Shown: piece by piece, positions 6,955 through 15,212 of the stretch
Layout: every line of letters starts with the position of its first letter
Numbering within the stretch: position 1 is the stretch's first letter
Source: Acidimicrobiaceae bacterium
Lineage (GTDB): Bacteria > Actinomycetota > Acidimicrobiia > Acidimicrobiales > RAAP-2
Direction of reading: 5' to 3'
DNA: 32,274 nt
NCBI GenBank assembly: GCA_027315005.1
Contig: DAHUZT010000081.1
Coordinates: 1-32,274 of the forward strand
Made by a program: the position numbers and the translations under genes
Notes under the pieces: generated by a model
Database searches by the model: none
Seen by the model: the letters and a program-made list of their open reading frames with translations, nothing else
What the model was told of the DNA's origin: nothing

Positions 6955-8208
6955 ATGGCTGCGTTGACATCGACTGACAACCTGCCCCGCCCACCACTCG
7001 TCCAACGCCTGACCGCTCGTCAATGGGCGACCATCGACGCCGTCATCGCGGTCCTGTTCCTCCTCGGAGCCTTGGGGAAGGCGTACCACGGGATTTCCGC
7101 TGGAGATGCCGTCTCCACCCGCATCCGGCTGTTCCTGACCCCCCTGTTGGTGGTGGCCACGGTGCCGGTGGCCGTGCGGCGGCGGGCACCGGTCTTCGCC
7201 CTCATCTGCACCGGAGCGGCCAGCACGGTGCTCGCTGTGCTCGGTCACTCGGTCGCTCCTGTCCCGGTGATAGCGCTCCCTCTCTATTCGGTTGCCGTCA
7301 CCTACTCCCGCCGGACCTCCGTCCTCGCGCTGGCGTCGGTGGAAGCGGCTGCCTTGATCGCACTGGCGGCGGCGGCGCTCATCCGCCCGGTCACCGGAGA
7401 CATCACCTTCACCGTGTTGCTGGCCGCCGCCTCGTGGTTCGCCGGCGACAGCGTCCGGACCCGTCGGATCTATCAGACCAGCCTCATCGAGCAGGCCGAG
7501 GAGCGGCAGCGTCAGGAGATCGAGAGGGCCCAGCGGTCCATCGTAGAGGAGCGACTGGGCATCGCCCGAGAGCTGCATGACGTCGTAGCCCACAGTCTCG
7601 GCGTCATCGCCATCCAGTCGGGAGTCGGGCGACATGTGATCGACACCCAACCAGACGAAGCTCGGGCCGCCCTCGAAGCCGTGGAGGTGACGAGCCACTC
7701 CGCCCTCGAAGAGTTGCGTCGGGTGCTCGGGGTGCTCAGGAGCGACGAGGGTCCGGAACTCGCTCCGGCTCCTACCATCGCAGACGTCACCGCCCTTGTC
7801 GACCGAGTTCGTCACGCCGGTGTCCCGATCGAGCTCGTCGTGCTCGGCATCAAGCCGAACCTCCCCCAGGGTCTCGAGCTCTCGGTCTACCGCATCGTCC
7901 AAGAGGCACTGACAAACGTGACCAAGCATGCCGGACCGGTGCCCACCCGGGTGTGCATCCAATTCAGCGGTGACGCCGTGTCGGTGAACGTGGTCAACCA
8001 ACCTTCGCCCGTCCTTGCAAGTGGCCAGTCCGCCCCGGTCGTTGACAGCGGACCCGGGATGGCCAGCGGACCCGGGGTGGCCAGTCGACACGGGATCATC
8101 GGCATGCACGAGCGGGCCGGTGCATTCGGGGGAACTCTCAGCGCCGTACCACTGGCCGACGGTGGCTTTTGCGTGCAGGCCGACCTGCCGGTGAGGGGCG
8201 TTGGATGA
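6955..8208 (+). CDS. Two-component sensor histidine kinase (HisKA_3, NarL/DesK type)
   Basis: A 417-residue membrane sensor. About five hydrophobic helices (roughly 28-165) form the sensor part, with no sizeable outside domain. A short coiled region follows, then the HisKA_3 dimerisation box ERLGIARELHDVVAHSLG with phospho-acceptor His208. The ATPase domain has the N-box EALTNVTKHA (Asn321), the G1 motif DSGPG (364-368) and G2 HGIIGMHERA (379-388). Between G1 and G2 an 18-bp tandem duplication encodes two copies of a six-residue unit, lengthening the ATP lid. GGAG lies almost at the ATG, so the transcript may be leaderless or nearly so. The regulator gene overlaps the stop codon by 4 bp. Small membrane-embedded kinases beside ABC exporters usually sense envelope or membrane stress. 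Confidence 0.9.
   Translation: MAALTSTDNLPRPPLVQRLTARQWATIDAVIAVLFLLGALGKAYHGISAGDAVSTRIRLFLTPLLVVATVPVAVRRRAPVFALICTGAASTVLAVLGHSVAPVPVIALPLYSVAVTYSRRTSVLALASVEAAALIALAAAALIRPVTGDITFTVLLAAASWFAGDSVRTRRIYQTSLIEQAEERQRQEIERAQRSIVEERLGIARELHDVVAHSLGVIAIQSGVGRHVIDTQPDEARAALEAVEVTSHSALEELRRVLGVLRSDEGPELAPAPTIADVTALVDRVRHAGVPIELVVLGIKPNLPQGLELSVYRIVQEALTNVTKHAGPVPTRVCIQFSGDAVSVNVVNQPSPVLASGQSAPVVDSGPGMASGPGVASRHGIIGMHERAGAFGGTLSAVPLADGGFCVQADLPVRGVG
8047..8082 (+). repeat. 18-bp tandem duplication within the kinase ATP-lid region
   Basis: Two adjacent 18-bp units (8047-8064 and 8065-8082) differ at one base. They encode the repeated SGPGMA/SGPGVA segment right at the G1 box. Being in frame, the duplication leaves the kinase open. 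Confidence 0.8.
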
Positions 8209-8867
8209 CGATCAGCGTGGTGGTGGTCGACGATCAAGCCCTGGTCCGCGCCAGTTTCCGTGTGCTGGTCAACTCCGCTCCCGACCTGGAGGTTCTGGGT
8301 GAGGCCGCCGACGGCCTGAAGGCGGTGGAGGTGATCGCTGCCACCCGTCCGGACGTGGTGCTGATGGACGTCCGGATGCCGGTGATGGACGGACTCGAGG
8401 CGACCCGGCAAATCACCAGCTCACCGCGATGCGAGTCGGTCAGGGTGCTCATGCTCACCACGTTCGACCTCGACGAGTACGTGTTCGATGCCCTGCGCAA
8501 CGGAGCCAGCGGGTTCCTGCTCAAGGACACCCCTCCCGAAGAGCTCCTCGCTGCCATACGTGTGGTTGCCGAGGGAGGGGCCTTACTCGCACCCAGCGTC
8601 ACTCGGCGCCTGATCGCCGAGTTCGCGAGCCGACCGCAGGTAGCCACAGACTTCGGTGATCGGCTCGCGGTCCTGACCGACCGTGAACGGGAGGTGCTGG
8701 TGGCAGTGGCGCAAGGCAGCTCCAACGCGGAGCTCGCCACCGACCTCCACATGAGCGTTGCCACCGCCAAGACCCATGTGAGTCGGATCCTCGCCAAGTT
8801 GGGGGCCCGCGACCGAACGCAACTGGTGGTCGTCGCCTACCAGACGGGGCTGGTTCGAGCGAGGTAA
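8205..8867 (+). CDS. NarL/LuxR-family response regulator
   Basis: A 220-residue regulator. The receiver domain (1-120) has the acidic pair Asp9/Asp10, phospho-acceptor Asp55 in VVLMDVRMP, Thr85 and Lys107. The C-terminal LuxR helix-turn-helix spans about 155-215 (LTDREREVLVAVAQG, then the recognition region SVATAKTHVSRILAKLG). I start it at ATG 8205, which overlaps the kinase stop in an ATGA, giving translational coupling; the longer frame from 8169 is not needed. It is the cognate partner of the upstream kinase. The divergent ABC exporter is the most likely target. Confidence 0.92.
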   Translation: MTISVVVVDDQALVRASFRVLVNSAPDLEVLGEAADGLKAVEVIAATRPDVVLMDVRMPVMDGLEATRQITSSPRCESVRVLMLTTFDLDEYVFDALRNGASGFLLKDTPPEELLAAIRVVAEGGALLAPSVTRRLIAEFASRPQVATDFGDRLAVLTDREREVLVAVAQGSSNAELATDLHMSVATAKTHVSRILAKLGARDRTQLVVVAYQTGLVRAR

Positions 8868-8873
8868 CGTTTC

Positions 8874-8903
8874 GAGCTGCGCAGCTCCGCCCTCCACGGG
8901 AGG
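8874..8903. terminator. Inverted repeats between convergent response regulator and lon genes
   Basis: A perfect palindrome GAGCTGCGCAGCTC (8874-8887) is followed by the small hairpin CCTCC-ACG-GGAGG (8891-8903), just after the regulator stop. There is no T-run. It may act as a weak terminator between the convergent genes. Confidence 0.3.
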
Positions 8904-8939
8904 TCGTCTGCGAACCTCCGGTCTGAACCCCGGGGAGTC

Positions 8940-8971
8940 GGACGCGACCCACCCCGGACGCGACCCACCCC
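8940..8971. repeat. 16-bp tandem repeat, two copies
   Basis: GGACGCGACCCACCCC occurs twice head to tail (8940-8955 and 8956-8971) in the gap before the lon stop. It is followed by a short GC-rich inverted repeat. No function is evident. Confidence 0.7.
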
Positions 8972-8997
8972 GCCGCCTCGTGGGGCGACGCGGCCGG

Positions 8998-11352
8998 TCA
9001 GGCTGCGGACTTCGACAGTTCCGGCTGTCCCGTGGCGACACCGACGAGAGCGACGTCGAGGACTTCTGCGACGTCATCGACCAGGCGGATGGTCATCTCT
9101 TCGCGCACGGACTCGACGACGTCCTCGAGATCGGGACCGTTGCGCTTGGGGAGCACCACCTCTTTGAGACCGGCCCGGTGGGCCGCGAGCACCTTCTGGC
9201 GCACTCCACCGATCGGCAGCACCTTCCCCCGTAGCGTCACCTCACCGGTCATGGCCAGCGGCCGCACCGGGACGTCGCGCAACAGGCTCACCAAGGCGGT
9301 CACCATGGTCACCCCGGCGGAGGGGCCGTCCTTCGGGACCGCACCGGCGGGCACGTGAAGATGGAAGCGCTGCCCGGAAAACCTGGAGGGGTCGATCCCG
9401 AGCTCTGCCGCGTGCGATCGCACGTACGAGAGGGCGATCTCCGCGGACTCCTTCATGACCTCACCGAGCTGACCGGTGATCGTGAGACCTTCGGGTCCTT
9501 CCATCGAGGTCGCTTCGACGAATAGCACGTCGCCGCCGGCTCCGGTCACCGCCAACCCGGTCGCCACGCCCGGGACATCGATCCGGTCGGCGACGTCGAA
9601 GAAGAAGTGCGGCCGACCCAACCAGCCGCGAACATCAGAGGCGCCGACGACCACCGGTGTCGTCGCATCCTCCGCAGCGACCTTGGTGGCCACCTTGCGC
9701 AGCAGTCTGCCGAGCTCGCGTTCGAGTGATCTCACCCCGGCCTCACGCGTGTACTCACCGACGATCAGTCGCAGCGCGTCGTCATCGACCACCACCTCAT
9801 CCTTGAGGAGCGCAGCGCGCCCGAGCTGGCGGCCGATGAGGTGATGACGTGCGATGGCGAGCTTCTCGTCCTCGGTGTAGCCGTCGATGCGGATGACCTC
9901 CATGCGATCGAGCAGTGCGCCGGGAATGGTGTCGACGACGTTCGCCGTAGCGATGAAGAGCACCTTCGACAGGTCCAGGTCGACCTCGAGGTAGTGGTCC
10001 TTGAAGGTGTGGTTCTGTGCAGGGTCGAGGACCTCGAGCAGCGCGGACGACGGGTCACCCCGGAAATCAGCACCGAGCTTGTCGACCTCGTCGAGCAACA
10101 CGACCGGGTTCATGGTGCCTGCATCGCGGAGGGCCCGGACGAGACGCCCGGGTTGCGAGCCGACGTAGGTGCGGCGATGGCCGCGGATCTCCGCCTCGTC
10201 CCGGACACCTCCGAGCGAGACCCGGACGAACCTGCGACCGAGGGCGCGGGCGACCGACTCACCGAGCGAGGTCTTGCCCACCCCCGGCGGCCCGACCAGT
10301 GCCACGATCGCCCCCGCTCCGCGTCCATCCACCAGGGAGAGGCCCCGCTCGCCCTGGAGCTTGCGCACTGCCAGGTGTTCGAGAATGCGGTCCTTCACAT
10401 CACGGAGGCCATCGTGGTCCTCGTCGAGAATCGCACCGGCTTCGGCGACGTCGAGCCTGTCCTCACTCTCCTGCCCCCAAGGGAGCTCGAGCACCGTGTC
10501 GAGCCAGGTACGGATCCACCCGTGCTCGGGACTCTGCTCGCTGGTCCGCTCGAGCTTCGCCATCTCCCGGACGACGGCGGCACGCACCTGTTCGGGCAGC
10601 TCGAGCTCCGCGATGCGGGACCGATAGTCCTCAGGCGAGCCACCTTCGGTTTCGTCGCCGAGCTCGCCGAGCTCCTTGCGGATCGACTCGAGCTGTCGAC
10701 GGAGCAGGAACTCTCGCTGGGTCTTCTCCATTCCCTCCTCGACGTCGGTCTTCACCCGTTCGCGCAGCGAGATGTCCGCCAGGGTCTCGCGGGCCCAGCC
10801 GAGCACGAGGCGCAGCCGGTCCTCCACGTCGATCGTCTCCAAGACCTCCACCTTCTGGGCCAGTGTCAGATCGGACGAGTACCCGGCGATATCGGCCACG
10901 AGCGACGGTTCGGTCACGTCACGCAGTTGCTCGGCGATACGGCGGGCACCCCGGCTGATGAGGATGTTCTCGAGCACCGCCCGGTACTCGCGGGCGAGGT
11001 CGAGGATCACCTGGGTGGCCGGGCCCTCGGGAACCGGCTCGACCTGCACCCACAGCGCAGACCCGGTCCCGGGCACCGCGGTGCCGATCGACGAGCGCGC
11101 CGCCCCCCTCACCACGATCGCAGGAGAGCCGCCGGGCACCTCACCCCGTTCGAGGATCTCGGAGATGACCCCGACCCGCGCGTAGCGGCCATCGACGTGG
11201 GGCACCAGCACCAACCGGCCCCCGACGGAACCGGCGGCATCGGCGGCGACCTGCGCCTCTCCGGTCTCGAGCGCCATCGTGAACATCATTCCGGGCAGCA
11301 CGACCCCCGAGGCGAGCGGCAGCAGCGGAAGGGTCTGTTCGAAGTCGACCAC
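8998..11352 (-). CDS. lon: ATP-dependent Lon protease
   Basis: A 784-residue cytoplasmic AAA+ serine protease that degrades misfolded and regulatory proteins. The N-terminal LAN domain starts at LPLLPLASGVVLPG. A coiled middle region follows, then Walker A GPPGVGKT (354-361), Walker B VVLLDEVDKL and the sensor region ATANVVDTIP. The protease domain has the catalytic dyad Ser678 in PKDGPSAG and Lys720 in GGVRQKVLAAHRAG, with the usual spacing. I place the start at GTG 11352: AGGAGG lies 7 nt upstream (11360-11365), and this gives the normal Lon length. The frame stays open 121 codons further upstream, but that part is not Lon-like. The promoter should lie around 11400-11470, where half of a HAIR-like element (CTTGAGT, minus strand, 11458-11464) is visible; HspR control is unproven. 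Confidence 0.95.
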   Translation of the reverse strand: MVDFEQTLPLLPLASGVVLPGMMFTMALETGEAQVAADAAGSVGGRLVLVPHVDGRYARVGVISEILERGEVPGGSPAIVVRGAARSSIGTAVPGTGSALWVQVEPVPEGPATQVILDLAREYRAVLENILISRGARRIAEQLRDVTEPSLVADIAGYSSDLTLAQKVEVLETIDVEDRLRLVLGWARETLADISLRERVKTDVEEGMEKTQREFLLRRQLESIRKELGELGDETEGGSPEDYRSRIAELELPEQVRAAVVREMAKLERTSEQSPEHGWIRTWLDTVLELPWGQESEDRLDVAEAGAILDEDHDGLRDVKDRILEHLAVRKLQGERGLSLVDGRGAGAIVALVGPPGVGKTSLGESVARALGRRFVRVSLGGVRDEAEIRGHRRTYVGSQPGRLVRALRDAGTMNPVVLLDEVDKLGADFRGDPSSALLEVLDPAQNHTFKDHYLEVDLDLSKVLFIATANVVDTIPGALLDRMEVIRIDGYTEDEKLAIARHHLIGRQLGRAALLKDEVVVDDDALRLIVGEYTREAGVRSLERELGRLLRKVATKVAAEDATTPVVVGASDVRGWLGRPHFFFDVADRIDVPGVATGLAVTGAGGDVLFVEATSMEGPEGLTITGQLGEVMKESAEIALSYVRSHAAELGIDPSRFSGQRFHLHVPAGAVPKDGPSAGVTMVTALVSLLRDVPVRPLAMTGEVTLRGKVLPIGGVRQKVLAAHRAGLKEVVLPKRNGPDLEDVVESVREEMTIRLVDDVAEVLDVALVGVATGQPELSKSAA

Positions 11353-11470
11353 GGTGGTCCCTCCTGGGTCCGGGCGGTATTGGACACGGAACAACGTCGT
11401 GAGGAGCAGGTTATTCCCTGGTTGACATCGCCAGTTCAGAAAAGCTGATCGTCCTACACTCAAGTATTCC

Positions 11471-11521
11471 GCGGCCCGATCACGAGGAGGAAGCGGCCCG
11501 ATCACGAGCAGGAAGCGGCCC
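11471..11521. repeat. 22-bp tandem repeat (2.3 copies) in the lon/DUF98 intergenic region
   Basis: Units at 11471-11492 and 11493-11514 differ at one base (GAGGAGG versus GAGCAGG), and a third begins at 11515. They lie between the divergent lon and DUF98 genes, upstream of both, so they could affect spacing of regulatory sites. Confidence 0.75.
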
Positions 11522-11569
11522 CCGGGTTCCCCGTGGTGGATGCGCAGCCACGGGCGCGATGAGGCTTCA

Positions 11570-12088
11570 ATGGTGGGGGTGGAGAGCTCCTCGGGTCTGG
11601 AACGCGCACTCGATCGAACCGCCGGCACGGTGACCGCGTTCCTGGAGCTACTCGTCGGGGAGCCCGTCGATGCCGAGGTCCGGCACCACCTGATCGCCGA
11701 GGCAGAGGCCTCCAACGGACTCCAGATCGACGAAGGGCACCCGGTCCTCCATCGATCTGCGGTCCTGAAGGGCCGAAGATCGGGTCAGCCCTACGTCTAC
11801 GCCGAAAGCACAGTCGTCCTCAGCCGAGTGTCGGAGAGGTTCCACCAGCGACTGACGTCCAGCGACGACCCGATCGGTCGGATACTCAGCGAGGAAGGCA
11901 TCGACGTGACCCGGGAACCCCTACCGAAAACCAGCTGCCATACGTTGCCCCTCCCGTCGCAGGAGGACGAGCCGCTGGGTGGTTGCGTGCTCGCCCGGAC
12001 CTACCGCGTTCGGGTCGAGGGGGTTCCCTCGATGGTCATCACCGAATGGTTTCTCACGTCGCTCGAACCGTTCTTACCGGCCCGATGA
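11570..12088 (+). CDS. DUF98 / chorismate lyase-like protein
   Basis: A 172-residue protein that resembles the Rv2949c-type chorismate pyruvate-lyase family (DUF98), whose members make 4-hydroxybenzoate from chorismate. Shared features: an N-terminal RTAGTVTAFLELL segment, LKGRRSGQPYVYAES, DPIGRILSEEGIDVTRE and the C-terminal RTYRVRVEGVPSMVITEWFL. These cover the whole fold, so it looks complete. I prefer ATG 11570; an in-frame ATG at 11540 would add ten residues, and neither has a strong ribosome site. It diverges from lon and is followed by the minus-strand GAF gene, so it stands alone. In mycobacteria the product feeds phenolic glycolipids, but no such genes are seen here. Enzyme activity is inferred from family resemblance only. 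Confidence 0.75.
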   Translation: MVGVESSSGLERALDRTAGTVTAFLELLVGEPVDAEVRHHLIAEAEASNGLQIDEGHPVLHRSAVLKGRRSGQPYVYAESTVVLSRVSERFHQRLTSSDDPIGRILSEEGIDVTREPLPKTSCHTLPLPSQEDEPLGGCVLARTYRVRVEGVPSMVITEWFLTSLEPFLPAR

Positions 12089-12160
12089 GACGCAGACGGA
12101 TCCGGTCGACCGGGTCCGATCACTGATGGTGGAACGGAGGTTCCTCGGCCGGTTCGACCG

Positions 12161-12829
12161 TCATGGCACTTCCTGGAGGTCGTACGAGTCGAGGAGCAGC
12201 TGTCCGATCGATTCGCTGAGATCTCCGGCAGCAACCAACACGTTGACCTGTGAAGCGAGAGCAGCCGATCGACGCCTGGATGCCATGCGCAAGGCCTCCG
12301 CCTCTCCGCGAGCCGACTCCAGCTCGATCTGGGATCTGCGAAGGGCGATCTCCGATGATGCCGCCTTGGCGAGGGTGGCGAGGACGTGCAGGTCGCCGGC
12401 CGTCCATTCGTGAGGATGTGAGTCCATCAGACAGAACGTGCCGAGGACGTTCCCTTCGGTGTCTTCGATGGCGAAACCGGCCCAGGCGATCGCGGTGTAC
12501 GCCTCGATGGCCGGATCGCCGATGGTGCGCGGATCGCGGTTGGCATCGTCAACGACGAGAGGCCGACCCGAACCGACCACGAACCGGCAGAACGCGTGCT
12601 CGATCGGAGCGAAGATGGGCAATCCCTCCGGAAAGCCGATCGAGCTCTTCGCCGTCGTGAATTTCGCGTCGACCAGGGTGATTGCCCCCCGCCGGACGCC
12701 GGTCAGTTCCGATGCCAGCTCGATCAGACGATCGAAGACGTCCTCGGGTCCGGTTCCGACCAAACCGGAGCGCTCGAGGGCTGCGAGCCGGGCCGGGTCG
12801 ACCACACCTGGCTCCCAGTCGATCGTCAT
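12161..12829 (-). CDS. GAF-domain protein, coupled to a sigma factor gene
   Basis: A 222-residue soluble protein. A GAF domain spans about 30-163, with the typical FCRFVVGSGRPLVVDDA and GFAIEDTEGNVLGTFCLMD strands. A helical, probably coiled-coil stretch (160-195) and a short C-terminus follow. No kinase, phosphatase, cyclase or DNA-binding part is attached. Its ATG overlaps the stop of the upstream sigma gene in an ATGA, so the two proteins are probably made together. GAF domains bind small molecules, haem or cyclic nucleotides; Cys81 and Cys133 lie in the likely pocket strands. It may tune the sigma factor in response to a signal, but that is inference from context. Confidence 0.8.
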   Translation of the reverse strand: MTIDWEPGVVDPARLAALERSGLVGTGPEDVFDRLIELASELTGVRRGAITLVDAKFTTAKSSIGFPEGLPIFAPIEHAFCRFVVGSGRPLVVDDANRDPRTIGDPAIEAYTAIAWAGFAIEDTEGNVLGTFCLMDSHPHEWTAGDLHVLATLAKAASSEIALRRSQIELESARGEAEALRMASRRRSAALASQVNVLVAAGDLSESIGQLLLDSYDLQEVP

Positions 12830-13578
12830 CTCGTAACCGCGGTGTCAACGCCAGCGCGACAGTCGGGATCATCCATCGGATGGAGGCCGTGCTCGGCACT
12901 TTCGATCTGCACCTCGTCATCCATCGCCAGGCGACGCAAGGCACGTCGGATACGCGACTTCACGGTTCCCTCGGGGAGTTCCAGTTGGAGGGCAACGGCG
13001 GCGTAGGTCATGCCGTCGAAGAATGCCAGGTCGATCGCATCACGTTCCGGGCGCGGCAGGCGGGAGACGGCGTGGCGCAGGTGGGCGGCGCTCTCCGACG
13101 AGATGAGCCCCGAATCCGAGTCCGGAACTACGACACCCGCGAAACGACCGTTGCTGAGCTCGCGGCAGCGCCTCGCGGTCTCACTCCTCACGTAGTCGAT
13201 GCTCCGGCCCCTCGCCTTCACCCGCATGTACCCGAGGAACGTTCCCCTCTTCGGATCGAACTTCTCGGGTGAACACCAGAATTCGAAAAAGACCTCCGAG
13301 GTGATGTCCTCGGATTGGGGCCCGCGGCCGAGCACCATCCGTGAGGCGGTGGTGATCGACGCAGAATGCCGCAGGAACAGTTCGTCATAGGCCCCGGTGC
13401 AGTGCAGCAACACGGCCGACGCCAGTTCGCCATCCGGCCACGAGCGGTAGGCGATGTTCCGCTCGCTCTCGGCGGTGCGGTCCGGCTCGGCTGGACCGGT
13501 ACCGTCTCTCGGCGAGCCAGAGGTCGGAATCCATCCCGACCGGCTCGATGTCTCGGCTCCCGCCACCACTTCGGTCAT
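12826..13578 (-). CDS. RNA polymerase sigma factor, sigma-70 ECF type
   Basis: A 250-residue sigma factor with regions 2 and 4 only. Region 2 runs through AYDELFLRHSASI, SEDITSEVFFEFW and FLGYMRVKARGRSIDYVRSE, the -10 recognition part. Region 4 is LPRPERDAIDLAFFDGMTYAAVALQLELPEGTVKSRIRRALRRL, with its helix-turn-helix. About 60 non-conserved residues precede region 2, so the real start may be later than ATG 13578; no clear ribosome site helps decide. The gene overlaps the GAF gene by 4 bp. No classical anti-sigma factor with a zinc motif or membrane helix lies next to it, which makes the GAF protein the natural candidate partner. Confidence 0.85.
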   Translation of the reverse strand: MTEVVAGAETSSRSGWIPTSGSPRDGTGPAEPDRTAESERNIAYRSWPDGELASAVLLHCTGAYDELFLRHSASITTASRMVLGRGPQSEDITSEVFFEFWCSPEKFDPKRGTFLGYMRVKARGRSIDYVRSETARRCRELSNGRFAGVVVPDSDSGLISSESAAHLRHAVSRLPRPERDAIDLAFFDGMTYAAVALQLELPEGTVKSRIRRALRRLAMDDEVQIESAEHGLHPMDDPDCRAGVDTAVTR

Positions 13579-13839
13579 CCGAGAGTACGCCCATGGTGGA
13601 CCGACCGGGGTCGATCCCACCGGCCATTCCTCGACGATTCGAGGTGAACAGGAGCTCGGACACCGGAAGGCCTCCGATAGAGACCTGCAATTTCTCCAGT
13701 GGTTTGGGGTCCCACCGGGACCACCGATCTTCCCACGAGAGCGGGGGAGCTATGGCTCGACTTGAACCACCGCAAGGCTATCATCTCCTCTCCATCGACG
13801 CAGCCGCAGTCCACTTTCGCGCTCCGGTGCGCCTTCACC
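13579..13839. other. Intergenic region between tatC and the sigma gene
   Basis: About 260 bp. No frame in it looks real. It should hold the promoter of the minus-strand sigma-GAF operon and the 3' end of the tat transcript, but I see no convincing promoter pair or hairpin. Confidence 0.4.
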
Positions 13840-14607
13840 TCACACGACATGCGGAACACGTCGGCGCAGGACTTTGCCGATCACGATCGAGATCTCGTAG
13901 AACAGATAGAGCGGTATGGCAAGGGCCATCATCGAGAAGGGATCGGAGGACGGTGTGATGACACCGGCCACCACCACGATTCCCACGATGGCCCACCTGC
14001 GCCACTTCGACAGTTGCTGCGGGGTCAGCACCCCGGCCACCTGCAGCGAGACAAGGAGCACCGGGAACTCGAAGGTGATCCCGAATACCACCATCAACAG
14101 CACGATGAGGGAGATGTAGGAGATCGGGTTGAAGATCTGATGCAGGCTCGGGCCCCCGATGCTGTCCAAGAAGCCGAGCGCGTGAGGGAAGGTCACGAAG
14201 GCGACCAGACAACCCAGTGCGAACAGGGCGATGGACGCGATGATGAAGGGGACCGCGTAGCGCTTCTCCTTGGAATGCAGCCCCGGGGTGATGAAGCGCC
14301 ATACCTCCCACAGCAGAACGGGAGAAGCCAGGAACAACCCGCCATAGGCGGCGATCTTGATCCGCAGCGAGAGGCCGTCCAGCGGACCGGTGATGTAGAA
14401 GACGCAGTGGGTTGGGGCCACCTGGCAGTACGGGTGCCTGAGGAAGGACAGGATCCACGGGTAGAGGAGGAAGGCGACCGTCGAAGCCGCCACGAATGCC
14501 GCCGCCGAGACCAGCACGCGGGTCCGCAACTCGGTCAGGTGCTCCACCAGCGTCATCGACTTGGACGCTGCCTTCGACTTGTTCGGCTGCTTGAGGGTGA
14601 TGGTCAT
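13840..14607 (-). CDS. tatC: Sec-independent protein translocase TatC
   Basis: A 255-residue membrane protein, the normal TatC size, with six hydrophobic helices. The N-terminal MTLVEHLTELRTR matches the conserved cytoplasmic segment that binds twin-arginine signal peptides. The first periplasmic loop and the FITPGLHSKEKRYAVPF segment, with its conserved Glu, are also typical. The lysine-rich start (KQPNKSKAASKSM) precedes the conserved core. It is the last gene of MFS-tatA-tatB-tatC, 39 bp after tatB. With those two genes it makes a complete Tat system, which exports folded, often cofactor-bearing proteins. Confidence 0.95.
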   Translation of the reverse strand: MTITLKQPNKSKAASKSMTLVEHLTELRTRVLVSAAAFVAASTVAFLLYPWILSFLRHPYCQVAPTHCVFYITGPLDGLSLRIKIAAYGGLFLASPVLLWEVWRFITPGLHSKEKRYAVPFIIASIALFALGCLVAFVTFPHALGFLDSIGGPSLHQIFNPISYISLIVLLMVVFGITFEFPVLLVSLQVAGVLTPQQLSKWRRWAIVGIVVVAGVITPSSDPFSMMALAIPLYLFYEISIVIGKVLRRRVPHVV

Positions 14608-14646
14608 GGTCGTTGGGTGAGCTCGATACGCCTCCGGGCGGGCGGC

Positions 14647-15150
14647 TCAGTTCAGCTCGAAGGTGTCCGCTGTCCGGTTCTGATCGAGGCGGACCTGGTG
14701 CACGACCCCGACCGTCTCGGACCGAACGGCTCCATCGGATCCAAGGGCCGTGTCGACCGCCGGCCGGGCCTCTGCCGACGCGACCTCCGGTGGAGGCAAC
14801 AGCGCCGAAGCCCCGCTGGCCGCATCCGTCTCGGGCCCAGCCACCATTTCGGAGCCGGAGGGTGGGGCCGCGTCCCCGGCCGCCGGTGCCGGCGCGTCGC
14901 GGTTGGCCTCATCGCCGGTCGAGGTCTCCAGGAAGCTCAGCGGTGATCGGACCGCACGGGTGATGGTCTCGGTGGAGGGCAGATCGGGGAACGTGTCGCG
15001 TACCTCGGACTCGAGCTTCTCTCGGAATCTGCGCAGGTCGGCCCAGAGGCTCCCGACCTGCTTGGCCACCTTCGGGAGCTTGTCGGGGCCGAGGACAACG
15101 AGGGCCACCACCAGCACCACCAGCAGCTTCGCCGGGCTCATCAGGAACAT
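14647..15150 (-). CDS. tatB: Sec-independent protein translocase TatB
   Basis: A 167-residue single-span protein. The N-terminal membrane helix (about 4-21) runs into VLGPDKLPKVAKQVGSLWADLRRFREKLESEV: a GP-hinge and LP followed by a basic amphipathic helix. The GPxxLP hinge is the feature that separates TatB from TatA. The last 90 residues are an Ala/Pro/Glu-rich, probably disordered tail, longer than in most TatB proteins. It lies between tatA and tatC on the same strand and should form the signal-peptide receptor with TatC. Confidence 0.85.
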   Translation of the reverse strand: MFLMSPAKLLVVLVVALVVLGPDKLPKVAKQVGSLWADLRRFREKLESEVRDTFPDLPSTETITRAVRSPLSFLETSTGDEANRDAPAPAAGDAAPPSGSEMVAGPETDAASGASALLPPPEVASAEARPAVDTALGSDGAVRSETVGVVHQVRLDQNRTADTFELN

Positions 15151-15212
15151 GTCGATCAGGTCTTCGGCCGAAGGCGATCAGGTGGGATCGGGGACGGCCG
15201 GGGGCCGGTCAC

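Noticed and set aside
9841..11448. A 535-codon plus-strand frame opposite lon
   Set aside because: No motifs, and antisense to well-conserved Lon domains.
11444..11464. HspR-type HAIR element upstream of lon
   Set aside because: The CTTGAGT half is present on the minus strand, but the expected ACTCAAG partner 7 bp away is matched at only 3 of 7 bases, so it was not called as an operator.
13740..13790. A tRNA-like GGTTCAAGTC segment on the minus strand
   Set aside because: The flanking bases do not form a T-arm stem, and no acceptor, D or anticodon arm can be built.
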